This document shows positions 8,805 to 17,634 of a stretch of DNA of 64,000 nucleotides, piece after piece (positions within the stretch are counted from its first letter, which is position 1; each line of letters begins with the position of its first letter). The stretch is from JAVBMU01 sp031551755 (GTDB lineage Bacteria > Actinomycetota > Actinomycetes > Actinomycetales > Cellulomonadaceae): contig JAVBNE010000024.1 of the NCBI GenBank assembly GCA_031551755.1, forward strand, positions 1 to 64,000. The letters run 5' to 3'. The position numbers and the translations under genes are program-made. A model generated the notes under the pieces. It searched no databases. It was not told the origin of the DNA and saw nothing but the letters and a program-made list of their open reading frames with translations.

Positions 8805-10232
8805 CTAACCCTGGTCCAACCCCAGTAGGTCGTCCACGGTCTCCCGCCGGACAAGCACCCGGGCCGCGCCGTCCCGGACCCCCACGACCGGGGGCCGGGG
8901 CAGCATGTTGTAGTTCGATGCCATCGAACGCCCGTAGGCACCCGTGGCCGCCACCGCCAGCAGGTCGCCCCGGCGCACATCACCGGGCAACATCACCTCG
9001 TGGACGACGATGTCGCCGCTCTCGCAGTGTTTGCCGACCACCCGGGCCAACACCGGCTCGGCCGTCGAGGCTCGTCCGGCGATCTCGGCATGGTACTGCG
9101 CCCCATACAGGGCCGGGCGAATGTTGTCGCTCATGCCGCCGTCCACCGACACATAGGTCCGGATGAAGGCCCGGCCGTCCTCGCCGGTGACCGTCACCGG
9201 TTTGACCGTTCCCACCGTGTACAGGGTCAGTCCGGCCGGACCGACGATCGCGCGACCGGGTTCGATCGAGATGCGCGGCACGGGCGTCCCGAACTCGGCA
9301 CATGCGGCCGCCACGACACGGGCCATCCGCGGGGCCACCTCGAAGGGGTTGAGCCCGGACTCCCCCGGCAGATAGGCGATGCCGTACCCACCACCGAGGT
9401 CCACCTCGTCCACCACGACGCCGGTGGCGGCGGCGAGATCTGCCCGGAGCCGGAGCACGACACGAGCCGCCGCCTCGAATCCGGCCGGGTCGAGGATCTG
9501 CGAGCCGATGTGCGAGTGGATCCCCACCAGCCGCAGCTCGGGCCGGTCGAGCACGGCCTTCAGCGCGGCCAGGGCTGGACTCTCGGCGTCGCGTTCGCCG
9601 CCGGACCCCAGACCGGGGGCGACCGAAAGGCCGAACTTCTGATCCTCGTGCGCGGTGGCGATGTACTCGTGCCCACCCGCGTGCACGCCGGTGGTGACCC
9701 GGACCATGACGGGGACCGGCGCGGTGGCCCCGGCCTCCTGGGCCAGTCGGACCACCTGATCGATCTCCGCGAGGGAGTCGATGACGATCCGGCCGACCCG
9801 GGCCTCAACGGCGGTGGCGATCTCGGCGCTCGACTTGTTGTTGCCGTGCAACCCGATAGCCGCACCCGGCACTCCCGCCCGCAGGGCCACGGCCAGTTCC
9901 CCTCCGCTGGCCGTGTCGACCCGCAGGCCCTCCTCATGAGCCCAGCGCGCGACGGCGACACACAGGAAGGATTTCCCGGCGTAGTAGACGTCGACGTCCG
10001 TGCCTATCGCGGCGAATGCCTCCTCGAAGGCCTCGCGATACGCGCGGGCACGACGGCGGAAGTCGGCCTCGTCGAGCACGTAACACGGCGTCTGCGTCGT
10101 CGGGTCGAGTGTCAGCTCCCGGACACTGACACCGCCGACCTCCAGCGCGCCGACGCTGTCGCCGTCCGACCCATCCCGCTCCGCGGTGTGGGGCCAGGGC
10201 TCACCGAGCCGACCGGCCCCCCACTCGCTCAC
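8805..10232 (-). CDS. lysA: Diaminopimelate decarboxylase
   Basis: 475 residues from a GTG at 10232 overlapping the argS stop (GTGA), with GGAG 8 nt upstream. PLP enzyme making lysine from meso-diaminopimelate. Lys87 in DVYYAGKSFL binds PLP; HIGSQI, the glycine-rich DLGGGYGIAY and the substrate-site Cys in KHCESGDIV are present. Alanine-racemase-type TIM barrel followed by a beta domain. A longer in-frame start at 10307 would lie inside argS and is rejected. It is convergent with the surface protein, with stops only 1 nt apart, so the two 3' ends have no room for a separate terminator. Confidence 0.95.
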   Translation of the reverse strand: MSEWGAGRLGEPWPHTAERDGSDGDSVGALEVGGVSVRELTLDPTTQTPCYVLDEADFRRRARAYREAFEEAFAAIGTDVDVYYAGKSFLCVAVARWAHEEGLRVDTASGGELAVALRAGVPGAAIGLHGNNKSSAEIATAVEARVGRIVIDSLAEIDQVVRLAQEAGATAPVPVMVRVTTGVHAGGHEYIATAHEDQKFGLSVAPGLGSGGERDAESPALAALKAVLDRPELRLVGIHSHIGSQILDPAGFEAAARVVLRLRADLAAATGVVVDEVDLGGGYGIAYLPGESGLNPFEVAPRMARVVAAACAEFGTPVPRISIEPGRAIVGPAGLTLYTVGTVKPVTVTGEDGRAFIRTYVSVDGGMSDNIRPALYGAQYHAEIAGRASTAEPVLARVVGKHCESGDIVVHEVMLPGDVRRGDLLAVAATGAYGRSMASNYNMLPRPPVVGVRDGAARVLVRRETVDDLLGLDQG

Positions 10233-11923
10233 ATCCGCTCCGGGGCACTCACGCCGAGCAGTGCCAGGCCGTTGGCCAGGACCTGCCGGGTCGCGTCGTT
10301 GAGCCACAGTCGGGTGCGGTGCGTGTCGGTGACGTCCTCATCCGGGTAGGGCAGGACACGGCAGGCGTGGTACCAGGTGTGGAAGTCGCCGGACAGCGCC
10401 TCCAAGTAGCGCGCCACCCGGTGAGGTTCACGCAGCTCACCGGCCTGCGCCACAATCCGCGGGAACTCGGTCAGCCTGGTCAGCAACGTGACGTCGGCCT
10501 CGTGTGAGAGCAGCGCCGGGTCGAAGGCCTCCGAGCCGTCCGGACCCGCACGCCGCACCTCACGCTGCTCGGCGTTTCGATCCACCGCGCAGGTGCGGGA
10601 GTGCGCGTACTGCACGTAGTACACGGGGTTCTCGTTGCGCGCACTGGCCAGCAGATCGAGGTCCAGGTCGATGCTGGTGTCCACCGAGGACCGTGCCAGT
10701 GAGTAGCGCGCGGCATCGACCCCGACGGCATCCACGAGGTCGTCGATGGTCAGCACGGTGCCGGCCCGCTTGGACATCCGCACCGGCTGGCCGCCCTTGA
10801 CCAAGTTGACCAACTGACCGATGAGGATCTGCAGGTTCTGGCCCGGGGTGTCCCCGAAGGCCGCACAGATCGCCATCATGCGGCCGACGTACCCGTGGTG
10901 GTCCGCGCCCAACATGATGATGACGTCGTCGAAGCCGCGTTCGCGCTTGTCGAGGTAGTAGGCGATGTCCCCCGCGATGTACGCCGCCTCGCCGTCTTTC
11001 TTGATGACGACGCGGTCCTTGTCGTCGCCGAAGGAGGTGGTGCGCAGCCAGGTGGCGCCCTCCGCCTCGTAGATGTGCCCGAGGTCCCGCAACCGGGCCA
11101 CGGCACGCTCGACGGCCCCCGACTCGTGCAGCGAGTCCTCATGGAACCAGACGTCGAAGGGCACCCCGAAGTCAGTCAGCGACTGCTTGATCTCGGCGAA
11201 CATCCGCTCCACTCCGGCGGACCGGAATGCCTCCTGAGCCTCGGCCTCCGGCAGCGTCCGTGGGTCTGGTTCCCCGGCCGCGAGCGCACCCGCGACCACC
11301 GCGTCGGCGATCTCCGTGATGTACTCGCCGCCGTAACCGTCCTCAGGAGCCTCCTCGCCGCGCGCCCGCGCCAGCAGCGAGCGGGCGAAGCGATCGATCT
11401 GCGCCCCGTGGTCGTTGAAGTAGTACTCGCGCCCGACCTGCGCACCGCAGGCGGTCAGGATGCGGGCCAGCGAGTCGCCCACGGCCGCCCAGCGCACACC
11501 GCCGATGTGCAGCGGCCCCGTCGGGTTGGCGGAGACGAACTCCAGATTGATCTTCTTGCCCGCCTCGGAGTCGTTCGACCCATAGTCGCCGCCGGCACGG
11601 ACGATGGTGCGGGCCAGCTCCCCGGCGGCCGCCGCATCCAGCGTGATGTTCAGGAACCCCGGGCCGGCGACGTCGACGCTCGCGACACCGGCGCTCGCCC
11701 GCAGCCGAACCGCCAGATCCTCCGCCAGCGCGCGCGGCGCCATCCCGGCCTTCTTAGCCAGCTGAAGCGCGACATTGGTGGACCAGTCCCCATGGCCTCG
11801 TTGGCGGGGTCGCTCGACCGCGACGGTCTCAGGCAGATCCGCGGAATCGAGGGCCAATGCGCCATCGTCGATGGCGGCGGTCAGGGCAGCGCGCACCTGC
11901 GCCGAGAGTTCGTCGGGAGTCAC
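10229..11923 (-). CDS. argS: Arginyl-tRNA synthetase
   Basis: 564 residues, ATG 11923. Class I synthetase charging tRNA-Arg. Arg-tRNA synthetase N-terminal domain (1-95), HIGH-type motif HIGG at 139-142 after SANPTGPL, KMSKS-type motif MSKRAGT, and the C-terminal DALR anticodon-binding domain (YVQYAHSRTCAV onward). The 4-bp overlap with lysA indicates translational coupling. A tRNA-Arg gene lies 1.5 kb upstream. Confidence 0.97.
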   Translation of the reverse strand: MTPDELSAQVRAALTAAIDDGALALDSADLPETVAVERPRQRGHGDWSTNVALQLAKKAGMAPRALAEDLAVRLRASAGVASVDVAGPGFLNITLDAAAAGELARTIVRAGGDYGSNDSEAGKKINLEFVSANPTGPLHIGGVRWAAVGDSLARILTACGAQVGREYYFNDHGAQIDRFARSLLARARGEEAPEDGYGGEYITEIADAVVAGALAAGEPDPRTLPEAEAQEAFRSAGVERMFAEIKQSLTDFGVPFDVWFHEDSLHESGAVERAVARLRDLGHIYEAEGATWLRTTSFGDDKDRVVIKKDGEAAYIAGDIAYYLDKRERGFDDVIIMLGADHHGYVGRMMAICAAFGDTPGQNLQILIGQLVNLVKGGQPVRMSKRAGTVLTIDDLVDAVGVDAARYSLARSSVDTSIDLDLDLLASARNENPVYYVQYAHSRTCAVDRNAEQREVRRAGPDGSEAFDPALLSHEADVTLLTRLTEFPRIVAQAGELREPHRVARYLEALSGDFHTWYHACRVLPYPDEDVTDTHRTRLWLNDATRQVLANGLALLGVSAPERM

Positions 11924-11953
11924 CGGGTGAGTCTACCGAGCAGGCGGCGCCAA

Positions 11954-13285
11954 CTACGCGGGCTTTTCACCGGCCGGCGCAGGGGCCGAAGACTCCGGCA
12001 CGGGCGCCTTCTCGCCCCAGGTGTCCTCCAGCATGACCGGACGACAGCCGATGATGCCGCCGATCAGCACCGCGAGCGCCATCACCGCGAGGAAGACGAA
12101 GGTCGACGTCCAGGTCCCGCTGGCCCCGTACAAGACGCCGGCCAGCACCGGCCCGGCACCCGCGATCACGTAGCCCACACCCTGGACGAAACCCGAAAGC
12201 GACACCGCCCCGGCCGACGTCCGGCTCCGCAGGTTGATCATGGCCAACCCGAGCGGGAACGTCGAGGCGCCGATGCCGGCGAGGATGCACCACACCCAAG
12301 GTGCGGAGCTGGGAGCCAGCGCGAGCCCGGTGTACCCGGCGGCGAGCGAACCGAGGAAGACCACGAGCAACGGGACCGGATTGCGCATCCGGGCGGCCAG
12401 CAGCGGTGTGACCACCGACATCGGCATTCCGATCGCCGCGTAAAGGGCCAACCCGGTACTGGGCGCTCCCCCGGCCAGCCCGGCGTCGGCGAGGATCTGC
12501 GGGAGCCAGGCGAACATCACATAGGTGTTCAGCGAGTTGGCGCCGAACATGACCGCCAGCCCCCAGGCGGTGGGGCTCCGCCAGACCCGACCGCCGTGGC
12601 GATGCCGGTTCTCCAAAGTGTCGGTGCTGGGAGGCGCGTGTTCGAGCACCCCGGCCAGCTCCGTGCGCGCGAACACCGAGCGGGCGATGACCACCACCCA
12701 CGGCACCGTGGCCAGCACTCCGACAATCGCCCAGCTACCGAGCGCCGAGCGCCAGCCGTAGGCGGAGGCCAGCGAGACGACGAAGAGCGGCGGCAACGCG
12801 GTGCTCAGGGCGAGCATGACTGTGTAAACCGCCGTGACCGGGCCGATTCGGTCCGGGAAGTAACGCTTGACCAGCGGTGGGAGGAGGACGTTGCCCATCC
12901 CCATGCCCGCCAACGCCATGCCGGTCCACGCCAGGAATGCGGGGGCGGTGGTCGAGGTCGACCGCAGCACCTCACCGGAGAAACTGACGATCAGGGCTCC
13001 GACCATCGTGGTCTCCAGGCCGAATCGCCGCGCCAGGATCGGGGTCAGGGAACCAAAGATCGCGAATGCCGCCACGGGTATGGTCCCCAGCATGCCGGCC
13101 GCAAGATCGGACAGGACGAAGTCCTCGCGGACCTGCTCCAAGATCGGCGAAACAACCGCCACTGCGATCCGCATGTTGAGCGCCGCCAACACGATGCCGG
13201 TCAGAATCACGAATCGACCGCGCCATGGCCGCAGCGGCACGGAACCACCGGGCGCCACGGGCGGAGGCGAGGTCGGTGGTGTCAT
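11954..13285 (-). CDS. MFS transporter of the CynX/NimT type
   Basis: 443 residues from ATG 13285 (MTPPTSPPPVAPGGSVPL). About 12 hydrophobic segments follow, beginning with FVILTGIVLAALNMRIAVAVV; the pattern NMRIAV...PILEQVREDF is typical of the CynX/NimT family (cyanate or nitroimidazole/amino-acid-like anion transporters). The substrate is not predictable. The open frame continues upstream to 13540, but that extension would run antisense through tRNA-Arg and is rejected. It ends 30 nt before argS and may be co-transcribed with it. Confidence 0.85.
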   Translation of the reverse strand: MTPPTSPPPVAPGGSVPLRPWRGRFVILTGIVLAALNMRIAVAVVSPILEQVREDFVLSDLAAGMLGTIPVAAFAIFGSLTPILARRFGLETTMVGALIVSFSGEVLRSTSTTAPAFLAWTGMALAGMGMGNVLLPPLVKRYFPDRIGPVTAVYTVMLALSTALPPLFVVSLASAYGWRSALGSWAIVGVLATVPWVVVIARSVFARTELAGVLEHAPPSTDTLENRHRHGGRVWRSPTAWGLAVMFGANSLNTYVMFAWLPQILADAGLAGGAPSTGLALYAAIGMPMSVVTPLLAARMRNPVPLLVVFLGSLAAGYTGLALAPSSAPWVWCILAGIGASTFPLGLAMINLRSRTSAGAVSLSGFVQGVGYVIAGAGPVLAGVLYGASGTWTSTFVFLAVMALAVLIGGIIGCRPVMLEDTWGEKAPVPESSAPAPAGEKPA

Positions 13286-13417
13286 CGCGCCAGGATAGTC
13301 ACGTGTCTCGGCAGGCACGGCGGACCGTTCGTGGTCGACATGTGTCGCGAGGCTGGTATTGTCGTTCCTCGTGCCGATCGACGCGGCCGGCGAACCTGTC
13401 CGCCTCGTCGAGGTCAC

Positions 13418-13490
13418 GCGCCCGTAGCTCAGTGGATAGAGCGTCTGCCTCCGGAGCAGAAGGTCGTAGGTTCGAATCCTATCGGGCGCA
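13418..13490 (+). tRNA. tRNA-Arg (anticodon CCG)
   Basis: 73 nt folding as a cloverleaf. Acceptor GCGCCCG pairs with CGGGCGC plus discriminator A; D-arm GCTC-AGTGGATA-GAGC; anticodon stem TCTGC/GCAGA with loop CTCCGGA (anticodon CCG at 13451-13453); T-arm GTAGG-TTCGAAT-CCTAT. CCA is not encoded. It reads CGG codons. The surface-protein region begins downstream, but no repeated tRNA 3' end (attachment site) was found. Confidence 0.97.
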
Positions 13491-13734
13491 CTTTGCATAT
13501 CTGAAAGCAATGGGCATAACCGGACACGCGTTGCCCGCATGCGTCCGGCCCAGATGTAGCAGGCCCCGCGCGTACTGCGACTGAATTCACCCGCACCCTC
13601 TCTTCACCCCCCCTTCTCCGTCATTCTCGACGCCGCGCCATCGTGCTTCGATGTGGAGCCGTCATGACAGATGCGGACGGCAAGAACAGGCTAGCCATGC
13701 GAATGCATGCGCGGTCACGCACCTGGGGAGAACG

Positions 13735-15396
13735 ATGAAGAAACGTATTCTTAAACTGGCTATACCTACAGTCGCTGCGGCACTGATCGCACCCGCGGCG
13801 AGTGCGGCGGAAACCACGCAGCAGTGGCGCGTCGACTCGGCCTTCGAGGCCGCTGTCGGAACCGGGCCGGATGGCACCTACGTAAACTCGCTCATCGAAT
13901 TCTCAGACGGTGACATCCTCGCGGGAGGGTGGTTCGACACCTTCAACGGGACGCGCGCCAATGGCCTGGTACGGCTCAACGCCGACGGCACGCTTGACAC
14001 AGCCTTCCAGACCGCCATCGGCACGGGTCCCGGTGAGGACGCCGGCGACAATGGATATGTCTGGACAGCAACCGAACTCGCCGACGGCGACATCCTCGTC
14101 GGCGGCGCGATGAGTTCGTTCAACAGTTCTCCCGTCGGAGGGCTCGTTCGCCTGAACGCGGACGGCACGCTCGACACCGCCTTCCAGACCGCCATCGGGA
14201 CCGCAGCGAACCAGATCGTCACCGGTGTACTCGAACTGTCTGACGGAGACATCCTCGTCACCGGCTACTTCACGTCCTTCAACGGCACCGCGACCGGGCA
14301 CGTCGCGCGGCTCAACGCCGACGGCACGCTTGACACCGCCTTCCAGACCGCCATCGGCACCGCAGCGAACCAGATCGTCAGTGAGGCGATCGAACTTTCT
14401 GACGGCGACATCCTTCTCGACGGTTTCGCGACGACGTTCAACGCGAAGGCCGTTGGCCGCCTCATCCGCCTGAACGCGGACGGCACGCTCGACACCGCCT
14501 TCCACGCCACGATCGGCACCGCAGCGAACCAGCCAATCGACGCGATACTCGAACTGTCCGACGGACGAATCCTCCTAGGCGGGATATTCACCTCGTTCAA
14601 TGGAACGCCGGCCAATCGGATGATCGCCCTGAATGCTGACGGCACCGCGGACACCACATTCCAGGCGAACATCGGCACGGCGTTGACGTCCGGCACCGTC
14701 AAGGATTTCGTCGAACTGCGCGACGGGAGAATCGTCGTCTCCCAAATCGCCCCCACATTCAACGGCCAGTCGGTCGGCAACCTCGTGGGCCTGAACACCG
14801 ACGGCACTGTCAACACCGAATTCGCCGCACAGGTCGGCACGGCTGCGGACAACGGCATCGACGAGGTCCTCCCGCTCAGGAACGGCGACTTCATGGCCGC
14901 TGGCGCATTCACGCATTTCAACGACGTACAGGCGGGTGGAATCGCCCGCTGGGGCCTTGAAAACCTGCACATCGACGCGATCTCCGACCAATCGAGTGTC
15001 GTCGACACCGAGACCTCCATCGCCACCACGGCAACGGTGACGGACGGCACCGAGATCGTCTATGCCGCCACCGGCCTGCCGGACGGCCTGTCGATCGACG
15101 CCGCGACCGGAGTGATCGCCGGTACGCCTCACACACTGGGAACATCGACCGTCACCGTCACGGCCACAAATGCGGGACTGGTGGCGGACACTTCCTTCTC
15201 CTGGACCGTCACAGCACCGCAGCCCACCGCGACACCGCAGCCCACCACCGAGACCCCGGAGCCGCGCCCGACCACGCGTGACACGCCGAGCTCCCGCCTC
15301 GCCGCGACGGGCACCGAAATCACCGGGATCGCCGCCTTTGCCGCCGCTCTTGTACTCGCCGGCTTCTTCCTGCGCCGACGCTCCACCAGGATCTGA
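13735..15396 (+). CDS. Delta-60-repeat surface protein with putative Ig domain and LAxTG anchor
   Basis: 553 residues from ATG 13735, preceded by GGGGAG; an in-frame upstream start at 13651 lacks a signal peptide. Order: signal peptide KKRILKLAIPTVAAALIAPAASA; about seven repeats of ~53 residues with core RLNADGTLDTAFQTAIGT and LSDGDIL, matching delta-60/beta-propeller-like repeats; a putative Ig (He_PIG-like) domain around 420-500 (ATGLPDGLSIDAATGVIAGTP); a Pro/Thr linker; LAATG, a hydrophobic helix and RRR (sortase class E). It is exported and wall-anchored; ligand binding is inferred. The repeats are near identical in DNA, so copy number may vary. Second LAxTG protein within 7 kb. Confidence 0.82.
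   Translation: MKKRILKLAIPTVAAALIAPAASAAETTQQWRVDSAFEAAVGTGPDGTYVNSLIEFSDGDILAGGWFDTFNGTRANGLVRLNADGTLDTAFQTAIGTGPGEDAGDNGYVWTATELADGDILVGGAMSSFNSSPVGGLVRLNADGTLDTAFQTAIGTAANQIVTGVLELSDGDILVTGYFTSFNGTATGHVARLNADGTLDTAFQTAIGTAANQIVSEAIELSDGDILLDGFATTFNAKAVGRLIRLNADGTLDTAFHATIGTAANQPIDAILELSDGRILLGGIFTSFNGTPANRMIALNADGTADTTFQANIGTALTSGTVKDFVELRDGRIVVSQIAPTFNGQSVGNLVGLNTDGTVNTEFAAQVGTAADNGIDEVLPLRNGDFMAAGAFTHFNDVQAGGIARWGLENLHIDAISDQSSVVDTETSIATTATVTDGTEIVYAATGLPDGLSIDAATGVIAGTPHTLGTSTVTVTATNAGLVADTSFSWTVTAPQPTATPQPTTETPEPRPTTRDTPSSRLAATGTEITGIAAFAAALVLAGFFLRRRSTRI
13831..14952 (+). repeat. Tandem ~159-bp coding repeats
   Basis: About seven units inside the surface-protein gene. The phrase encoding LNADGT begins at 13975, 14152, 14311, 14470, 14629 and 14791, giving periods of 177, 159, 159, 159 and 162 bp, all multiples of three. 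Units at 14152-14530 share long stretches of almost identical DNA, while the outer units have diverged. This suggests recent internal duplication and possible length variation between strains. Confidence 0.85.
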
Positions 15397-15414
15397 CCCG
15401 ACGCGTTCCCCAGC

Positions 15415-15449
15415 GCCGGGGGTGGCGGGCAGCTCCCGCCACCCCCGGC
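15415..15449 (+). terminator. Intrinsic-type hairpin after the repeat surface protein
   Basis: Perfect 15-bp stem (15415-15429 with 15435-15449), very GC-rich, loop CAGCT, 19 nt after the stop codon. No U-tract, as is common for actinobacterial terminators. Confidence 0.75.
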
Positions 15450-15533
15450 TCACGTGGAACACGCGTGTCGTTTCCGGCACAACGTGGACGCATCCCGCTG
15501 CCCCCCACATCACCACCCGGGTACCGTAGGTCC

Positions 15534-16166
15534 ATGACCGACGGCGGCTACGGCGATTTCGAGTTCGAGCGTCGATTCTGGGTGCGCGAACTCCCCGACA
15601 GGCTCAAAGACGCCCCCTGCCTGATCGTGCAGAGCTACTTCCTCGCCGACGAGGGTTATGCGCTGCGCCTGCGTGTCACCGCCCACGGCATCGACGCACC
15701 GCTCGACGCGGATACCGACGCCGTCGAAATGCTGGCCCGCTACCGGGACGACATCGACCTGTGCACGTTGACCGCGAAAGGTCCGATGATCGGCGGCACC
15801 CGATATGAGGCTGAACGTGAGATCGACCCGCATATGGGTGTCGAGATGATCAGGCGCGGCGGTGGACGCATCGTCAAGACCCGGTACTCGGTCTGGCTGG
15901 GTCACGACGGTTGGGTCGTTGACGTCTTCGGTGGCGCCAACCACCCCCTGATCGTCGCCGAATGCGAGCGCTCCGGGCCGGTAACCGATCTTGAGATCCC
16001 CGGCTTTTGCCTCACCGAGGTCACCGAAGACTACCGATTCGCGAACGACTCGCTGGCGCATCGGCCGTTCAACGGCTGGGCGGCAGACGCGGAGGCCGAA
16101 CTCGCGGCCAACGGTGGGCGCTTCCTCCAGGGATTCGGGCCGAACCGCAGCCTGCCGAATTCGTGA
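15534..16166 (+). CDS. CYTH-domain-like protein
   Basis: 210 residues from ATG 15534; the frame stays open to 15465 but the upstream part overlaps the leader. The start FEFERRFWV carries the ExExR/K signature of CYTH (adenylate cyclase/thiamine triphosphatase) enzymes. It is followed by SYFLADEGYALRLR, LTAKGP, YEAEREI and KTRYSVWLG, the alternating Glu/Arg/Lys strands expected of the triphosphate tunnel. Such proteins bind or hydrolyse triphosphates such as inorganic triphosphate; the substrate is not known here. It is a monocistronic plus-strand gene between two hairpins. Confidence 0.75.
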   Translation: MTDGGYGDFEFERRFWVRELPDRLKDAPCLIVQSYFLADEGYALRLRVTAHGIDAPLDADTDAVEMLARYRDDIDLCTLTAKGPMIGGTRYEAEREIDPHMGVEMIRRGGGRIVKTRYSVWLGHDGWVVDVFGGANHPLIVAECERSGPVTDLEIPGFCLTEVTEDYRFANDSLAHRPFNGWAADAEAELAANGGRFLQGFGPNRSLPNS

Positions 16167-16174
16167 GCAAGGGT

Positions 16175-16211
16175 CTGCTGCGCACGGGGACTAACCGCCT
16201 GTGCGCAGCAG
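16175..16211 (+). terminator. Hairpin after the CYTH gene
   Basis: Stem of about 14 bp with one mismatch (CTGCTGCGCAC pairing with GTGCGCAGCAG), 8 nt after the stop codon; no U-run. Likely the terminator of the CYTH gene. Confidence 0.6.
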
Positions 16212-16262
16212 TGAGGCAGCTCGATGATCGGCGTCATGGTGCGCCCGTCCCAAACCATCCAG

Positions 16263-16433
16263 CTAGGGCGCCCCCTTGCGTGACCGATTCCTTAAGTAGT
16301 CGACGCCGCCGCAAGACGCGCCGAAAACGGCGCCAAAGATTGCTGACTCTACTGAGAATCTCTCGATGATACTAATCCCTACGACGAAGACTGCGGCAAC
16401 CAAAATACCCACGCCGACGGATCGCATCAACAT
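16263..16433 (-). CDS. Small membrane protein (56 aa) coupled to the secreted-protein gene
   Basis: ATG 16433 (MLMRSVGVGILVAAVFVVGISI) overlaps the stop of the upstream gene by 7 nt, so it is translationally coupled. Two hydrophobic segments, about 5-23 and 30-46, are followed by a basic tail (DYLRNRSRKGAP). No family recognised. Its size, two-helix topology and coupling to an exported protein with a hydrophobic C-terminal domain would fit an immunity or helper protein; that is inference. A longer in-frame version from 16511 lies within the upstream gene and is not favoured. Confidence 0.6.
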   Translation of the reverse strand: MLMRSVGVGILVAAVFVVGISIIERFSVESAIFGAVFGASCGGVDYLRNRSRKGAP

Positions 16434-17402
16434 GACACAACCTTCCAGCTCGTAAGGATCGGGGTTCCTGGAGGTGGATAGAGCACTGGAATGTAGCCGA
16501 GCTGAACACATTTGCCGACCGCCTTTGCCGACTTAAAGGTGGACACGACGGAGGTGATCACGTCGTAGGCCACCAACCCGCATCCAGCCGCCACCGGCGC
16601 CGCGGGAATTATCGCACAGACCGCCGCCAGATATTTGGCCCTTGTGACACCAGGCATACTCGCAATGGCCCTGGTCTCCGATTTATTGTACTTCACATAA
16701 ATGCGCCAACCGTAGCTGACCGACGGGTCTGCCACTATGGGATAGTACAAGCCCTTGGAAGGCTCAACGACCTGAACAAGTGTGGCACCTTCGACGCTGT
16801 AGGACGTCTTCACCGCGTTGCCTTTCGCGTCAACGGCCCAAGGCGCATCAATCGTGGCGACGACTACCGCACCGCCATCAAACTCCGAAGAAAGACCAAT
16901 CATGCCGTTTTCCATCAGCATAGGCTTCATGCTGTCACCGAAAGAATATGTGAAACGGTGCGGTGCGGACGCATTCGGGATGATGGTGTGGAGGCGAACA
17001 GTGCCGTCATCGAGAGTCTGAACAACAGCGCCCGCGCTGTTACCCTTCGCCTCGTAAACTACCGAACCGTCGGAGGCCGTTTCTGCATCAGCAACTTGAA
17101 GCTCGGCAGGCAGACTAATCTCCACCGGGGAAATGCCGCTTCTCGGCGCGGACGACTCCAAGATAAGCGGCTCACCAGCATCAATGGGGACGCTCACCTG
17201 TAGGCGACCGACATCGACTGCCACTATGCCCTCCTGAGCGACTCCTGCCACAACGCTATCGCTATCCGGTGCGACCGCCGCTACCAGACCTGAGGTTGCG
17301 TCGACAGGATCGACGGCCAGTGCGGTGGGGGGGGGGGGGGACGCCCGCCAGAACGACGGAAGCGCAGATCGCGATACTCATTCTTGCTTTGCTAATCTTC
17401 AA
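16427..17402 (-). CDS. Secreted protein, reading frame broken by a C14 (G14) tract in the signal peptide
   Basis: A TTG at 17402 follows AAGGAG and begins KISKARMSIAICASVVLAGVP, a good signal peptide. Then comes a run of 14 C (minus strand), after which the other frame continues with TALAVDPVDATSGL and stays open to 16427. With 13 or 16 C the whole gene would read as one protein of about 324 residues; with 14 it is off. The mature part has an acidic beta-rich region, a YPIVADPSV junction seen in many actinobacterial secreted proteins, then a hydrophobic Cys-containing tail (AAVCAIIPAAPVAAGCGLVAY; GKCVQL; WKVVSC). The function is not known; a bacteriocin-like tail is possible. Lower GC than the flanks suggests transfer. 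Homopolymer miscalling is the main alternative. Confidence 0.65.
17327..17340. repeat. Homopolymer G14 tract (candidate phase-variation switch)
   Basis: Fourteen consecutive G on the plus strand, lying within the signal-peptide codons of the minus-strand secreted-protein gene. Only lengths of 3n+1 (13 or 16) join the start codon to the downstream frame. No other homopolymer of this length was noticed in the window. Confidence 0.9.
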
Positions 17403-17634
17403 CGCATTCTCCTTCCCGCCTGCGGCCGACGTTGGCGCAGACAGTACGCTCGTATTCGCCCGTCTGGGAAAATTCGAGCCTTATACGAGGACTGTCCGAT
17501 CATACCTCATCAGGCACTATCGAGCGGGCAGTCGACCCTGCCCAGTCCGACGGGGGACAGCGATGAATGCCGGGCCTGCTCTGCCGGTAACGCAGGACCG
17601 CGAGAGCCTGGACGGAAACGACCGGCCCAGTTAG

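Noticed and set aside
10895..13504. 869-codon plus-strand open frame
   Set aside because: It lies antisense to argS and the MFS gene and passes through tRNA-Arg; its Arg/Gly/His-rich composition is typical of a shadow frame in high-GC DNA.
13286..13540. N-terminal extension of the MFS transporter
   Set aside because: It would read antisense through tRNA-Arg and adds no domain; the ATG at 13285 precedes a normal N-terminus.
13831..14952. CRISPR-like array
   Set aside because: The repeats are 159 bp, in frame and coding, with no short unique spacers.
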